A stretch of 64,000 nt of DNA from Sphingomonas aurantiaca. Its GTDB lineage: Bacteria > Pseudomonadota > Alphaproteobacteria > Sphingomonadales > Sphingomonadaceae. Shown piece after piece: positions 10,448 to 18,415 of this stretch; the first letter of the stretch is position 1, and the number at the start of each line of letters is the position of its first letter. The notes below the pieces were generated by a model, which was given only the letters and a program-made list of their open reading frames with translations, did not search any database and had not been told where the DNA came from. The position numbers and the translations under genes were made by a program. The stretch covers positions 353,007-417,006 of the forward strand of contig NZ_QAOG01000001.1 in assembly GCF_003050705.1 (NCBI RefSeq), in the 5' to 3' direction.

Positions 10448-10844
10448 AGGCGCGATGCGGATCGACCGGTTCCTGTGGTTCGTGCGGCTCGCCAAGACGC
10501 GCAGCGCGGCGCAGGCGATCGCCGAGAAGGGGCGCCTGCGCATCGACGGGCGTCCGATCGACCGGGCGCATTGCCCGGTACGGATCGGCAACGTGCTCAC
10601 CTTTGCCGCGTACGACCAGGTTCGTGTCATTCGCGTGGAGGCGCTGCCGACGCGCCGCGGGCCGGCTCCGGAGGCGCAGGCCTGCTATCAGGATCTGGTC
10701 GCGGGTAGCACGCCTGTCGGGGCGATGCGTGATCCGGCGCGCGTTGCGCTGGGCGAGGCAGCGCTCGAACCAACCATCCGTCATCCTGGCGAAAGTCAGG
10801 ACCCAGAGCCAAGCCGGGCAGCCCTTCGCAACTCTGGGTCCTGA
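10440..10844 (+). CDS. S4-domain RNA-binding protein (Hsp15-like) with repeat-encoded tail
   Basis: A 134-residue protein with an N-terminal S4 domain (MRIDRFLWFVRLAKTRSAAQAIAEKG..RIDGRP), as in heat-shock protein Hsp15/HslR, which binds stalled 50S subunits carrying nascent chains. Start is ATG 10440, overlapping the helicase stop; ATG 10455 is an alternative. The last 20 or so residues (from IRHPGESQDPEP) are not family sequence: they are encoded by the family A repeat at 10780-10860, and the stop codon lies in the right arm of that hairpin. The original C-terminus has therefore probably been replaced. Confidence 0.88.
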   Translation: MGEGAMRIDRFLWFVRLAKTRSAAQAIAEKGRLRIDGRPIDRAHCPVRIGNVLTFAAYDQVRVIRVEALPTRRGPAPEAQACYQDLVAGSTPVGAMRDPARVALGEAALEPTIRHPGESQDPEPSRAALRNSGS

Positions 10845-10860
10845 CTTTCGTCAGGATGAC
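10780..10860. repeat. Family A hairpin repeat overlapping the S4 gene 3' end
   Basis: Arms 10780-10808 and 10832-10860 are 29 bases each and differ from perfect inverted repetition at only one position; loop of 23 bases. The element supplies the last codons and the stop of the S4-domain gene and could also act as a transcriptional end or mRNA stabiliser. Confidence 0.9.
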
Positions 10861-10996
10861 GGTGGAGGGGGGAGGATCAGCGGGATAGCTTGATAACGTC
10901 TCGCAGAAGGCTTGCTATGATTGACGCGAGGGGCAGGCGGGCATAGTCGCTGCCGCATTCGTCGCCGGAAAGGAATCCGGCCCAGGAGTTCTCATA

Positions 10997-11338
10997 ATGA
11001 CCTACGTCGTCACCGACGCCTGCATCCGCTGCAAGTACATGGACTGCGTGGAAGTGTGCCCGGTCGATTGCTTCTACGAGGGCGAGAACATGCTGGTGAT
11101 CAATCCCAGCGAGTGCATCGATTGCGGCGTGTGCGAGCCGGAATGCCCCGCCGAAGCGATCCTGCCCGACACCGAGAGCGGGCTTGAGCAGTGGCTCGAG
11201 CTCAACACGACCTTCTCGGCGCAATGGCCCAACGTCACGCGCAACGACAACCAGACGCCCCCCGACGCGGACGCGATGAAGGGCGTCGAGGGCAAGTTCG
11301 ACAAATATTTCTCGCCGGAACCCGGCGCAGGCGACTGA
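10997..11338 (+). CDS. fdxA: Ferredoxin FdxA, 3Fe-4S/4Fe-4S type
   Basis: A 113-residue 7Fe ferredoxin. Cysteine pattern at the N-terminus: C-x2-C-x4-C-x3-CP for the first cluster region ([14 protein letters not shown]) and [12 protein letters not shown] for the 4Fe-4S cluster. The long C-terminal extension ([16 protein letters not shown]) is typical of the alphaproteobacterial FdxA group. It is a soluble electron carrier. It lies between the helicase/S4 pair and carD, an arrangement I recall as common in this class. ATG 10997 follows a GGAG-like site. Confidence 0.95.
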   Translation: MTYVVTDACIRCKYMDCVEVCPVDCFYEGENMLVINPSECIDCGVCEPECPAEAILPDTESGLEQWLELNTTFSAQWPNVTRNDNQTPPDADAMKGVEGKFDKYFSPEPGAGD

Positions 11339-11544
11339 TATCGCATGCGAATTGCCCGATGGGGCAAGCCGTCTGCCATGTTCGGCTGGTAATTTTGTTG
11401 CAAAGCTGCTATTCGGGTCCGTGACGGGTGCGATGACGATAGTCGTGCGCCTGGCGTGAGTTAGACCTATCCCTCCCCCCGATGCAGCAGCGACGAGCCC
11501 TTCGTCGAGGCGTCGCGTGGAGGCCTGATCCGGAAAGGCCCCAA

Positions 11545-12078
11545 ATGGCTGCCAAGGCACTGTCCTTCGATGTCGGTGATTTCGTCGTTTATCCAAAGCA
11601 CGGGGTCGGCCGTGTGATCGAGCTCCAGCGCTCGGAAATCGCCGGCATGACACTGGAACTCTACGTCCTGCGGTTCGAGAAGGAGCGCATGACGCTCCGC
11701 GTGCCGACCAACAAGGCCGAAAGCGTCGGCATGCGCAAGCTGTCGTCGGACAAGACGATGCGCGAGGCGATGGACACGCTCAAGGGCAAGCCCAAGGTCA
11801 AGCGCACCATGTGGTCGCGCCGTGCGCAGGAATATGAGGCGAAGATCAATTCGGGCGACCTGGTGTCGATCGCCGAAGTGGTCCGCGACCTGTTCCGCGC
11901 CGACGACCAGCCCGAGCAGAGCTATTCCGAGCGCCAGATCTTCGAAGGCGCGACCAGCCGCCTCGCACGCGAACTGGCCGCGATGGAAGAGATTGACGAG
12001 CCCAAGGCGCAGGAGAAGATCCTCGACATCCTTCGCGCGGCGGCTGCGATCTACAACAAGGACAAGGTGCCGGCGTAA
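11545..12078 (+). CDS. CarD-family transcriptional regulator
   Basis: A 177-residue CarD/CdnL-type protein. The N-terminal RNA-polymerase-binding Tudor-like domain is evident (FDVGDFVVYPKHGVGRVIELQ, residues 8-28), followed by the helical DNA-contacting domain (MRKLSSDKTMREAMDTLKGKPKVKRTMWSRRAQEYEAKI). Such proteins bind RNAP beta and stabilise open complexes, often at rRNA promoters. ATG 11545 (MAAKALSF) is chosen; upstream in-frame codons give an arginine-rich extension unlike the family. A strong terminator follows. Confidence 0.93.
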   Translation: MAAKALSFDVGDFVVYPKHGVGRVIELQRSEIAGMTLELYVLRFEKERMTLRVPTNKAESVGMRKLSSDKTMREAMDTLKGKPKVKRTMWSRRAQEYEAKINSGDLVSIAEVVRDLFRADDQPEQSYSERQIFEGATSRLARELAAMEEIDEPKAQEKILDILRAAAAIYNKDKVPA

Positions 12079-12101
12079 CGCCCGCGCATCTTGCCAAGAC
12101 G

Positions 12102-12132
12102 AAAGGGCGGTCCTGCGGGGCCGCCCTTTTTC
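12102..12132 (+). terminator. Intrinsic terminator of carD
   Basis: AAAGGGCGGTCC pairs with GGGGCCGCCCTTT around a 3-base loop, followed by TTTTT. It starts 23 bp after the carD stop. The rest of the gap to 12401 has no gene; TTGCTATAGG near 12231-12240 resembles an extended -10 element for the lipoprotein gene. Confidence 0.88.
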
Positions 12133-12401
12133 GTTGTCGGCGGCTCTTGGAAGCAGTGGCGCGGGCCGGGGTGGCATATTCAAGTATATGTTCCGCTTGG
12201 CGAGTCGAGAACTACTTATCTGAACCTAAGCTTGCTATAGGCAAAGAAAGCAACTGCCAGACTCGTTGCACCTGCAATGCTGTCCTAGATGCCGGTGCCG
12301 ACCAACTCTCACCGCACGGTACGAACGTCTCGCCGGATATCGATTGTCATTCCGCCGACTCTCCGCTGACTGACGCCATCCAGTTTTGGAAGGATAAGTT
12401 T

Positions 12402-12713
12402 ATGCGTTCGAATCTCCCGAAATACCCGACGGTTGCCCTGATCCTGATCGCCGGGATCGGCCTGAGCGGTTGCGCCACCAAGGGCTTCGTCCGTGAGCAG
12501 ATCGCCGTGGTCAACACGCGCATCGACGGCCTGGACGGCCAGCTGCGGACCGTCGAGGGCACGTCGGGCCAGGCGCTCGCCCAGGCCCAGGCGGCTGCCG
12601 GCCAGTCGCAGCAGAACGGCCAGCGGATCGACCAGATCAACAGCCGCGTCGATGGCCTCGACCAGCAGATGCAGATGCAGGCCAAGCAGCGCCAGCGCAA
12701 GCCGCGCGGCTAA
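12402..12713 (+). CDS. Small lipoprotein with coiled-coil, Lpp-like
   Basis: A 103-residue lipoprotein. The signal peptide ends in the lipobox LSGC (MRSNLPKYPTVALILIAGIGLSGC), so Cys24 is predicted to be lipidated. The mature part is a Q/D-rich heptad coiled coil (VNTRIDGLDGQLRTVEG and INSRVDGLDQQMQM), recalling murein-lipoprotein-like trimers; it ends in a basic QRQRKPRG tail. ATG 12402 is chosen because GGAAGGAT precedes it and it gives a proper signal peptide. Function beyond an envelope role is unknown. Confidence 0.8.
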   Translation: MRSNLPKYPTVALILIAGIGLSGCATKGFVREQIAVVNTRIDGLDGQLRTVEGTSGQALAQAQAAAGQSQQNGQRIDQINSRVDGLDQQMQMQAKQRQRKPRG

Positions 12714-12769
12714 GCCATCATCGCGCACGCCTGCATCGACGGACGGCCCGGTTGGACATTCGCATCGTG

Positions 12770-13534
12770 ATGTCTGCCGGGGTGTCCCGTCGCGCGTGTC
12801 GTACAGGCTTCGGCCTGGCGCTATCGCTCGCCCTCGCCGCGCCGCAAGTGGCGTCGGCGGGGGCAGTGATTGCCGCGACCAAGTCGCGCAAAGCCAAGCC
12901 GAGCGCGCAGCCAAAGCGCGCGCGCGCCAAGACCGCCAAGGTTGTGGCGCCGCCGCTGGTGTTGCCGCCGCAATCGGAGCCGGCGAGCCGCATGATCGCC
13001 TGGATCGCAGCCGAGCATGACAATGGCGGGCTGCCTTATGTCGTGATCGACAAGCAGGCGGCGTCGTTGCTGCTCTTCAGCGGCAAGGGCGACTTCATGG
13101 GCGTGACACCGGTCCTGCTCGGCGTCGGCATCGGCGACGACTCGTCGCCGGGTATCGGTGCCAAGGACCTGGCCGATATCGGTCCGGCCGAGCGGACGAC
13201 GCCCGCGGGGCGGTTCGTCGCGAAGTTCGGGCGCGCCTTTGGTCGGCAGCGCGTGATCTGGGTCGATTATTCGAATTCGGTGGCGCTGCATGCGGTGATC
13301 ACCACGCACAAGAGCGAGCACCGGGTCGAACGGCTGTTGTCGCCGTCGCCAGACGACAACCGGATCAGTTTCGGCTGCATCAATGTCGGTACCAAATTCT
13401 ATACCGGCACGCTGACGCCGGCGTTCCAGAAGAAGGGCGGGGTCGTCTACATTCTGCCCGACACAAAATCGCTCGACGACGTGTTCCCACGCGTGCGCCT
13501 GCTGCCCTATGTCAGCGCTGCCGTCGCGCGCTGA
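12770..13534 (+). CDS. L,D-transpeptidase family (YkuD) protein
   Basis: A 254-residue secreted protein. A signal peptide (through ..LAAPQVASAGA) precedes a basic linker rich in K, R and P (KSRKAKPSAQPKRARAKTAK). The C-terminal domain contains YVVIDKQAASLLLFSGKG and the catalytic-site motif SFGCINV (Cys in the C-terminal third), as in YkuD enzymes that form 3-3 crosslinks or attach lipoproteins. The usual HG..... is less canonical (VALHAVITT). ATG 12770 is preferred over GTG 12767 and TTG 12752. The gene next door encodes an Lpp-like lipoprotein, a conceivable substrate; that is inference. Confidence 0.78.
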   Translation: MSAGVSRRACRTGFGLALSLALAAPQVASAGAVIAATKSRKAKPSAQPKRARAKTAKVVAPPLVLPPQSEPASRMIAWIAAEHDNGGLPYVVIDKQAASLLLFSGKGDFMGVTPVLLGVGIGDDSSPGIGAKDLADIGPAERTTPAGRFVAKFGRAFGRQRVIWVDYSNSVALHAVITTHKSEHRVERLLSPSPDDNRISFGCINVGTKFYTGTLTPAFQKKGGVVYILPDTKSLDDVFPRVRLLPYVSAAVAR

Positions 13535-13561
13535 AGTGCGGTCCGGCGCGAAGGGAAAACG

Positions 13562-13924
13562 ATGATCCTGCTGATGCTTGCCGCACTCGTCGCGGCCGAT
13601 CGAGTTCCTGCTCGCAAGACAGATAGGGCGCCCGATCGACCGGTGGTGGTGAGTTCGCTCACGACCCAACAGCTGCTGGAATTCTGCCAGGGCAAGGACA
13701 GCGATCCGAGCGCAAATTTCTGCACCGGGTACATCCTCGGCGAGTTCGACGCACTGTCGCTGGCGGGCGACATCTGTCCGTTGCCGGCCAGTGTCTCGAA
13801 CATCAAGGTCGCGGCCACCGTGCGCGGCTATCTGCGCGCGCGGGCCAAGAAGACGGGCACCGGTGCGCCGTCCTTCGTCGTGCGCGATGCGCTGCGCGAC
13901 GCCTATCCGTGCAAGCGCAAATAG
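13562..13924 (+). CDS. Rap1a/Tai-like small secreted protein
   Basis: A 120-residue protein with a short hydrophobic N-terminus and a Cys-containing core: LLEFCQGKD...FCTGYILGEFDAL...ICPLP...AATVRGYLRARA...ALRDAYPCK. This spacing of cysteines with the CxGYIxGxxDA motif matches the Rap1a/Tai family, known as type VI effector immunity proteins but very often found away from any type VI genes. No T6SS gene is near here. It sits 27 bp after the L,D-transpeptidase gene, so an envelope housekeeping role is as likely as immunity. Confidence 0.7.
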   Translation: MILLMLAALVAADRVPARKTDRAPDRPVVVSSLTTQQLLEFCQGKDSDPSANFCTGYILGEFDALSLAGDICPLPASVSNIKVAATVRGYLRARAKKTGTGAPSFVVRDALRDAYPCKRK

Positions 13925-14057
13925 CGCGACGATCGGTCCTGGCATCACGCCACTGACTCGGGCGTATCGTCACCATTCCCTATAAGCCTCGCACGCAAAT
14001 CCGCTTGGCACCGCTTCCGATCAGGTGTATTGTTTAAGCAACACACAGGAGGATGCG

Positions 14058-14789
14058 ATGAACTTTCTTGCGCTCGGGCTGATCATTCCTCTCGCGGCCT
14101 GCTCGTTCGGCTGGGACAGCGACTCGGAAGGGTCGGGTGTCGCCGCCTCGGGGTCGGGCACCACGCGCACCTTCCAGATCGCCGATTTCGACCAGATCGA
14201 CCTGCGCGGCTCGGACGATGTCGACGTTCGCGTCGGCACGGGTTTCTCGGTCCGCGCGGAGGGGCCGACCGAGCAGCTCGACCGGCTGCGTATCGCGCGC
14301 GACGGCGCGACGCTCGATATCGGCCGCAAGAACGGGACGGGCTTCGGCTGGAGCAAGGGGCCCAAGGTCAAGGTGTACGTCACGCTGCCGCGGCTGAGCG
14401 AGGCGACCGTCTCCGGCTCCGGCAACATGGCGATCGACCGGGTTGAGGGGAGCGCATTCGAGGGCGGGATCGCGGGCTCGGGCAATCTGACGATCGCCGC
14501 GGTGCAGGTGGATGCGGCGAAATTCTCGATCGCGGGCTCGGGCACCGCGCGCGCCAGCGGCACCGCGCGCGACCTGAACGTCGAGATTGCGGGCTCGGGC
14601 GATGTCGACGGCACGCGGCTGCAGGCGAAGTCCGCCAAGGTCGAGATCGCAGGCTCGGGCAGCGTCCGCGCGGTCGTCGACGGCCCCGCCAAGGTCGACA
14701 TGATGGGGTCGGGCGACGTCGACCTCGGCCCACGCTCGCGCTGCACGATATCGAAGATGGGCACGGGCAGCGTGCGCTGCGGGAGCTGA
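14058..14789 (+). CDS. Head-GIN (DUF2807) lipoprotein
   Basis: A 243-residue protein with a short lipoprotein signal (MNFLALGLIIPLAAC). The mature part is a right-handed beta-helix-like repeat of the DUF2807/head-GIN family, with the repeated IAGSG and VSGSGN turns visible through residues about 115-235. AGGAGG is a strong ribosome site just before ATG 14058. A second, related protein gene follows 36 bp later, so this is a tandem paralogous pair. Family function is unknown; cell-surface adhesion has been proposed. Confidence 0.82.
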   Translation: MNFLALGLIIPLAACSFGWDSDSEGSGVAASGSGTTRTFQIADFDQIDLRGSDDVDVRVGTGFSVRAEGPTEQLDRLRIARDGATLDIGRKNGTGFGWSKGPKVKVYVTLPRLSEATVSGSGNMAIDRVEGSAFEGGIAGSGNLTIAAVQVDAAKFSIAGSGTARASGTARDLNVEIAGSGDVDGTRLQAKSAKVEIAGSGSVRAVVDGPAKVDMMGSGDVDLGPRSRCTISKMGTGSVRCGS

Positions 14790-14825
14790 CTTGCGTGATG
14801 CGGCGGGAGCGGCGACGGTGTGGGC

Positions 14826-15551
14826 ATGAGATATCTGCTCGCGCCGCTGCTGCTGCTTCTGTCTTCGCCGGCGTTCGCACAGCCCTCCACCGCCAGCCGG
14901 ACCGAGTCGGTCGGCAGTTTCGACCGGGTGCGAGTCGAGGGGCCGTTCGAGGTCCGCGTCACGATCGGCTCGCCGCGCGCGACGATCACCGGCGATCCCC
15001 GCGCGACGCAGGCGGTGGCGGTGCGAGTCGACGGTACGACGCTGTCGGTGCGCAAAGGTGCGGGTGGCTGGGGCGAACAGCCGCGGGGTGAGCAGGGGCG
15101 GGGGGCAGGACCGATCGTGGTCACGCTGTCGACGCCCGGGCTAACCTCGGCCAGCGTCGCGGCGGGAGGGCGGCTGACGATCGCGAAGATGCGCGGCATG
15201 CGGGTCGACGTGACGGTCAGCGGCAATGGCAGCCTGTCGGTTGCTGCCGCCGACACCGACCAGTTGAACGCGACGCTGATCGGCACGGGGCAGATGACGC
15301 TCGCGGGTCGTGCGGCGCGGGCGCGGTTGGTGACGAGCGGGCCGGGTGCGATCGACGCATCGGGGCTGGCGGTCAACGACCTGACCGTTCATCTCGACGG
15401 GGTCGGCGAGACGAAGGCGGCGGCGCGCTACACCGCGCAGGTAACGAACAGCGGGTTGGGGACGGTGACGGTGACCGGAGCCGCGAAATGCCGGGTGGAT
15501 GCCGCGGCGGGCGGCCCGGTCGTGTGCGGTAAAGCGGGCGCGCCTTCCTGA
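14826..15551 (+). CDS. Head-GIN (DUF2807) secreted protein, second copy
   Basis: A 241-residue protein with a cleavable signal peptide (MRYLLAPLLLLLSSPAFA then QPS). The remainder is a beta-helix domain of the same family as the upstream gene, with VEGPFEVRVTIG, SVAAGGRLTIAKM and VSGNGSLSVAA turns. Unlike its neighbour it lacks a lipobox, so one copy is predicted to be membrane-anchored and the other soluble in the periplasm or exported. ATG 14826 gives the better signal peptide than GTG 14820. Confidence 0.8.
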   Translation: MRYLLAPLLLLLSSPAFAQPSTASRTESVGSFDRVRVEGPFEVRVTIGSPRATITGDPRATQAVAVRVDGTTLSVRKGAGGWGEQPRGEQGRGAGPIVVTLSTPGLTSASVAAGGRLTIAKMRGMRVDVTVSGNGSLSVAAADTDQLNATLIGTGQMTLAGRAARARLVTSGPGAIDASGLAVNDLTVHLDGVGETKAAARYTAQVTNSGLGTVTVTGAAKCRVDAAAGGPVVCGKAGAPS

Positions 15552-15570
15552 GACCAGACGGGCGGGCCGC

Positions 15571-15975
15571 TCAGATCAGCGCGAGTTCGGCCAGTTTCGT
15601 CATCAGCGCGGGTGGCATCACATCGAGCCCGCTCGCATCGCCCCCCAGATCGAGCGGCGCGTCCGCATCCTCCAGATAGCGCCAGCCCTGATGCGCGCGC
15701 TTGGGGCGGGCCTGGACGAGTACGAGCTTCGGATCGATCAGAATCGCGACACGACCACCCTCCGCCTCGCCGAAGCCGAGGATCGGCGAGCGCGCGATCA
15801 GCTGGTGCTTGAGGATCCAGAACATTGATCCTTGTCCCGCGACCTCCTCGTGCCGCTTGGGCAGATAGCGAGTCGTCAGGAACACCGGCCCCTCCTCGCC
15901 GCGCAGGCGGAGTCGCTCGGCGAGATGGTCGACGCTGTCCGCGCCGAACGCGACTTTGGTGAGGTGAAGCAGCAT
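15571..15975 (-). CDS. DUF1489 family protein
   Basis: A 134-residue protein matching DUF1489 in length and sequence (MLLHLTKVAFGADSVDHLAERL at the start, YLPKRHEEVAGQGSMFWILKHQLIARSPI in the middle). The family is found across alphaproteobacteria and has no established function. The gene converges on the second head-GIN gene and is 31 bp downstream of mgtE on the same strand. Confidence 0.85.
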   Translation of the reverse strand: MLLHLTKVAFGADSVDHLAERLRLRGEEGPVFLTTRYLPKRHEEVAGQGSMFWILKHQLIARSPILGFGEAEGGRVAILIDPKLVLVQARPKRAHQGWRYLEDADAPLDLGGDASGLDVMPPALMTKLAELALI

Positions 15976-16006
15976 GGCGTTGGAAATGGGCCTTAAACCG
16001 CCTCAA

Positions 16007-17416
16007 TCAACCGTGCAGCCCCCATAAGGACGCGAGGCCGAGGAACGAGAAGAACCCCATCGTATCGGTCATCGTCGTCACGAACACCGCCGACGACACC
16101 GCGGGATCGATCCGGAACTTGTCGAGCGTCACCGGCACCAGCACGCCGCTAAGCCCCGCGACGATATTGTTGGTCAGCATCGCCGCCGCGATCACGATCG
16201 ACAGATTGGGGTTGTGGAAGATCACATAGGTGCCGCAGCCGATCAGCGTCCCCAGCATCACGCCGTTCGCCGCGGCAATGCGGAACTCACGGCCGATCAT
16301 CCGCGCGGTGTTCGAACTCGTCAGCTGGTTGGTCGCCAGCGCACGCACGACCACCGCGAGCGTCTGCGTACCCGCATTGCCGCCCATCCCCGATACGATC
16401 GGCATCAGCACCGCGAGCAGCGCGAAGCTCGCGATCGTCCCCTGGAACAGCCCGACGACCGACGACGCGACCATCGCGGTGCCCAGATTGACCACCAGCC
16501 AGGTGAAGCGCGTGCGCACGGTCAGCCGGATCGGCTCGTTGATGTCGCCATCGCCGGCTCCTGCCAGACGCAGCGTATCCTCGCCCGCCTCTTCGGAAAT
16601 GATGTGGACGATGTCGTCGACCGTGATCATGCCCACCAGCCGGCCGCCATGATCGACCACCGCGGCGGAGATCAGCGCGTATTTCTGGAAGCGCAGCGCC
16701 ACCTCTTCCTGGTCCATGTCGACCGGGATCAGCGTCTGCTCGCGCTTCATCACGTCGGCGATCGCGATCCCGCGCGGCGTGCGCAGCATCCACGACAGCT
16801 GGCATGTGCCGATCGGCTTGTGCGCAGGGTCGACGACGAAGATCTCCCAGAAATCGGTCGTCAGTTCCTCGTGGCCGCGCAGGTAATCAATCGCGTCGCC
16901 GACCGTCCAATGCTCGGGCACCGCGATCAGTTCGCGCTGCATCAGGCGGCCGGCGGATTCCTCGGCGTAGCTCAGCGCCTCCTCGATCGCCGCGCGATCG
17001 TCCGGGTCGAGCGCGCGCAGCACCGCGCGCTGCTCGTCCTCGTCCATGTCCTCGATGATCGCGACCGCGTCGTCGGTATCGAGTTCGGACGCCAGATCGG
17101 CGACCTGGTGCGGCTCGAGCGCGTCGATCAGATCCTCGCGGACATAATCGTTCATCTCGGCGAACACGTCGCCGCCGAGCAGGTCGGTGACCGCGCGCGC
17201 GAGCGCGGCGCGATCCTCCTGCGGGGTCAGCTCGAACAGATCGGCGATGTCGGCGGGGTGGAGCGGCTCGACGAGCGCGCGCGCGGCCTCGTCGTCGCCG
17301 TCCTCGACCGCGTCGAGCACCGCGCGGACGAATTCGGGGCGCAGATGATCGTCGCGATCGAGCTGCGTTTCGGGTTGGGTGTCGGTTTCGACCTCGGGAA
17401 GCTCGAGTTCGCTCAT
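16007..17416 (-). CDS. mgtE: Magnesium transporter MgtE
   Basis: A 469-residue MgtE channel. Order of domains: acidic N-terminal MgtE superhelical domain (residues about 35-160, HPADIADLFELTPQEDRAALAR), two CBS domains (about 160-285), then five transmembrane helices (from about 310) including the pore-lining GMGGNAGTQTLAVVVRALA and, near the end, AVSSAVFVTTMTDTMGFFSFLG. Cytoplasmic domains sense Mg2+ and gate the inner-membrane channel. It is divergent from the cyclophilin gene, 108 bp away. Confidence 0.95.
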   Translation of the reverse strand: MSELELPEVETDTQPETQLDRDDHLRPEFVRAVLDAVEDGDDEAARALVEPLHPADIADLFELTPQEDRAALARAVTDLLGGDVFAEMNDYVREDLIDALEPHQVADLASELDTDDAVAIIEDMDEDEQRAVLRALDPDDRAAIEEALSYAEESAGRLMQRELIAVPEHWTVGDAIDYLRGHEELTTDFWEIFVVDPAHKPIGTCQLSWMLRTPRGIAIADVMKREQTLIPVDMDQEEVALRFQKYALISAAVVDHGGRLVGMITVDDIVHIISEEAGEDTLRLAGAGDGDINEPIRLTVRTRFTWLVVNLGTAMVASSVVGLFQGTIASFALLAVLMPIVSGMGGNAGTQTLAVVVRALATNQLTSSNTARMIGREFRIAAANGVMLGTLIGCGTYVIFHNPNLSIVIAAAMLTNNIVAGLSGVLVPVTLDKFRIDPAVSSAVFVTTMTDTMGFFSFLGLASLWGLHG

Positions 17417-17524
17417 GGCTGCCTCCCTTAAAAGATATGCGCTTGGGCCCTAACGCGACGCGCGTGCATTTGCCAGTCGGAGTGCGGCTCCCTATCTGCG
17501 CCTCATCAATTCAGGAGAACATGA

Positions 17525-17983
17525 ATGGCTGACACCCCCGAAACGCTCACGCTGACCCTCGATGGCGGCGACGTCACGATCAAGTTCCGCCCCGATCTCG
17601 CGCCCAAGCATGTCGAGCGGATCGCCGAACTCGCGAACGAAGGCTTTTACGACGGCGTGCCGTTCCACCGCGTGATCCCGGGCTTCATGGCGCAGGGCGG
17701 TGACGGTGGTCGCGGCGACGGCACCGGCGGGTCGACCAAGCCCAACCTCAAGGCGGAATTCTCGGCCGAGCCGCATGTCCGCGGCGTGTGCTCGATGGCG
17801 CGCACCAACCAGCCCGACACGGCGAACTCGCAGTTCTTCATCGTGTTCGACGACGCGCGCTTCCTCGACAAGCAGTACACCGTGTGGGGCGAAGTCACCG
17901 ACGGCATGGACCTGATCGACGCGCTCCCCAAGGGCGAGCCGCCGCGCGCACCGGGCAAGATCGTCAAGGCCCGCGCAGCCTGA
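17525..17983 (+). CDS. Cyclophilin-type peptidyl-prolyl isomerase
   Basis: A 152-residue cytoplasmic cyclophilin (no signal peptide). The catalytic core is clear: FYDGVPFHRVIPGFMAQGGD (with the active Arg and the Phe/Met/Gln set), then SMARTNQPDTANSQFFIVFDDARFLDKQYTVWGEV. It catalyses cis-trans isomerisation of prolyl bonds. It corresponds to PpiB-type proteins. RBS AGGAGAAC lies just before ATG 17525. Confidence 0.93.
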   Translation: MADTPETLTLTLDGGDVTIKFRPDLAPKHVERIAELANEGFYDGVPFHRVIPGFMAQGGDGGRGDGTGGSTKPNLKAEFSAEPHVRGVCSMARTNQPDTANSQFFIVFDDARFLDKQYTVWGEVTDGMDLIDALPKGEPPRAPGKIVKARAA

Positions 17984-18073
17984 GCTAAAGGCTGCACCGG
18001 CGTAGCCAAGGCTGCGCCGGAGACAGCCGAAGCCGGCCGGCGGAGTGAAACTCCGTCCGACGGCGCGGCTTAG

Positions 18074-18107
18074 CCGCGACGCGCTTCGGGTCAGAAGCGC
18101 GTCGCGG
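18074..18107. repeat. GC-rich hairpin, 14-bp perfect arms
   Basis: Arms 18074-18087 and 18094-18107 with a 6-base loop, no T-run after it. It lies in the 432-bp gap between the cyclophilin gene and the LysR gene, inside a wider GC-rich stretch (17990-18110) with GGCCGGCCGG-type sequence that also occurs near 26700, 28790 and 50775. No gene is seen in the gap. Confidence 0.75.
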
Positions 18108-18161
18108 TTGCTGTGTTATCTTTCCTCCAACCCACCACCACCATCAACCCAAACCCCACCC

Positions 18162-18243
18162 GTCATCCCAGCGAACGCTGGGATCTCCCGGTTCGAGCCT
18201 CGCCGCTTCCCAACGGGGAGACCCCAGCTTTCGCTGGGGTGAC
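18162..18243. repeat. Dispersed hairpin repeat, family B (GTCATCCCAGCG type)
   Basis: Left part begins GTCATCCCAGCGAACGCTGGG at 18162 and the right part ends CCCAGCTTTCGCTGGGGTGAC at 18243. Each half is itself a small hairpin. It is related in layout to family A: two GTCA-ended half-hairpins facing each other. Confidence 0.8.
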
Positions 18244-18303
18244 GGGCGGGGGGCTCGCAGCTCGGGGCTGGAGCTCGGGACGAAGGCGTTGGGTAAGCAT
18301 ATT

Positions 18304-18409
18304 CCCCTCCCGCTCGCGGGAGGGGCTAGGGGAGGGCACGACGTACGTACTGGCGTCCGGCCGGTGAGGCACGCCCCTCCCCCGCCCCCTCCCGCAAGCG
18401 GGAGGGGAG
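18304..18409. repeat. 107-bp dispersed repeat, family C, copy 1
   Basis: Two CCCCTCCCGC..GCGGGAGGGG hairpins flank a core with GACGTACGTACTGGCGTCCGG. A near-identical copy lies at 50590-50696 upstream of fliR. The copies differ at only a few positions over 107 bp. Confidence 0.9.
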
Positions 18410-18415
18410 TAGCGG

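Noticed and set aside
13562..13924. Type VI secretion immunity gene
   Set aside because: The Rap1a-like fold is plausible, but no type VI effector or apparatus gene is near, so an immunity role is not supported.
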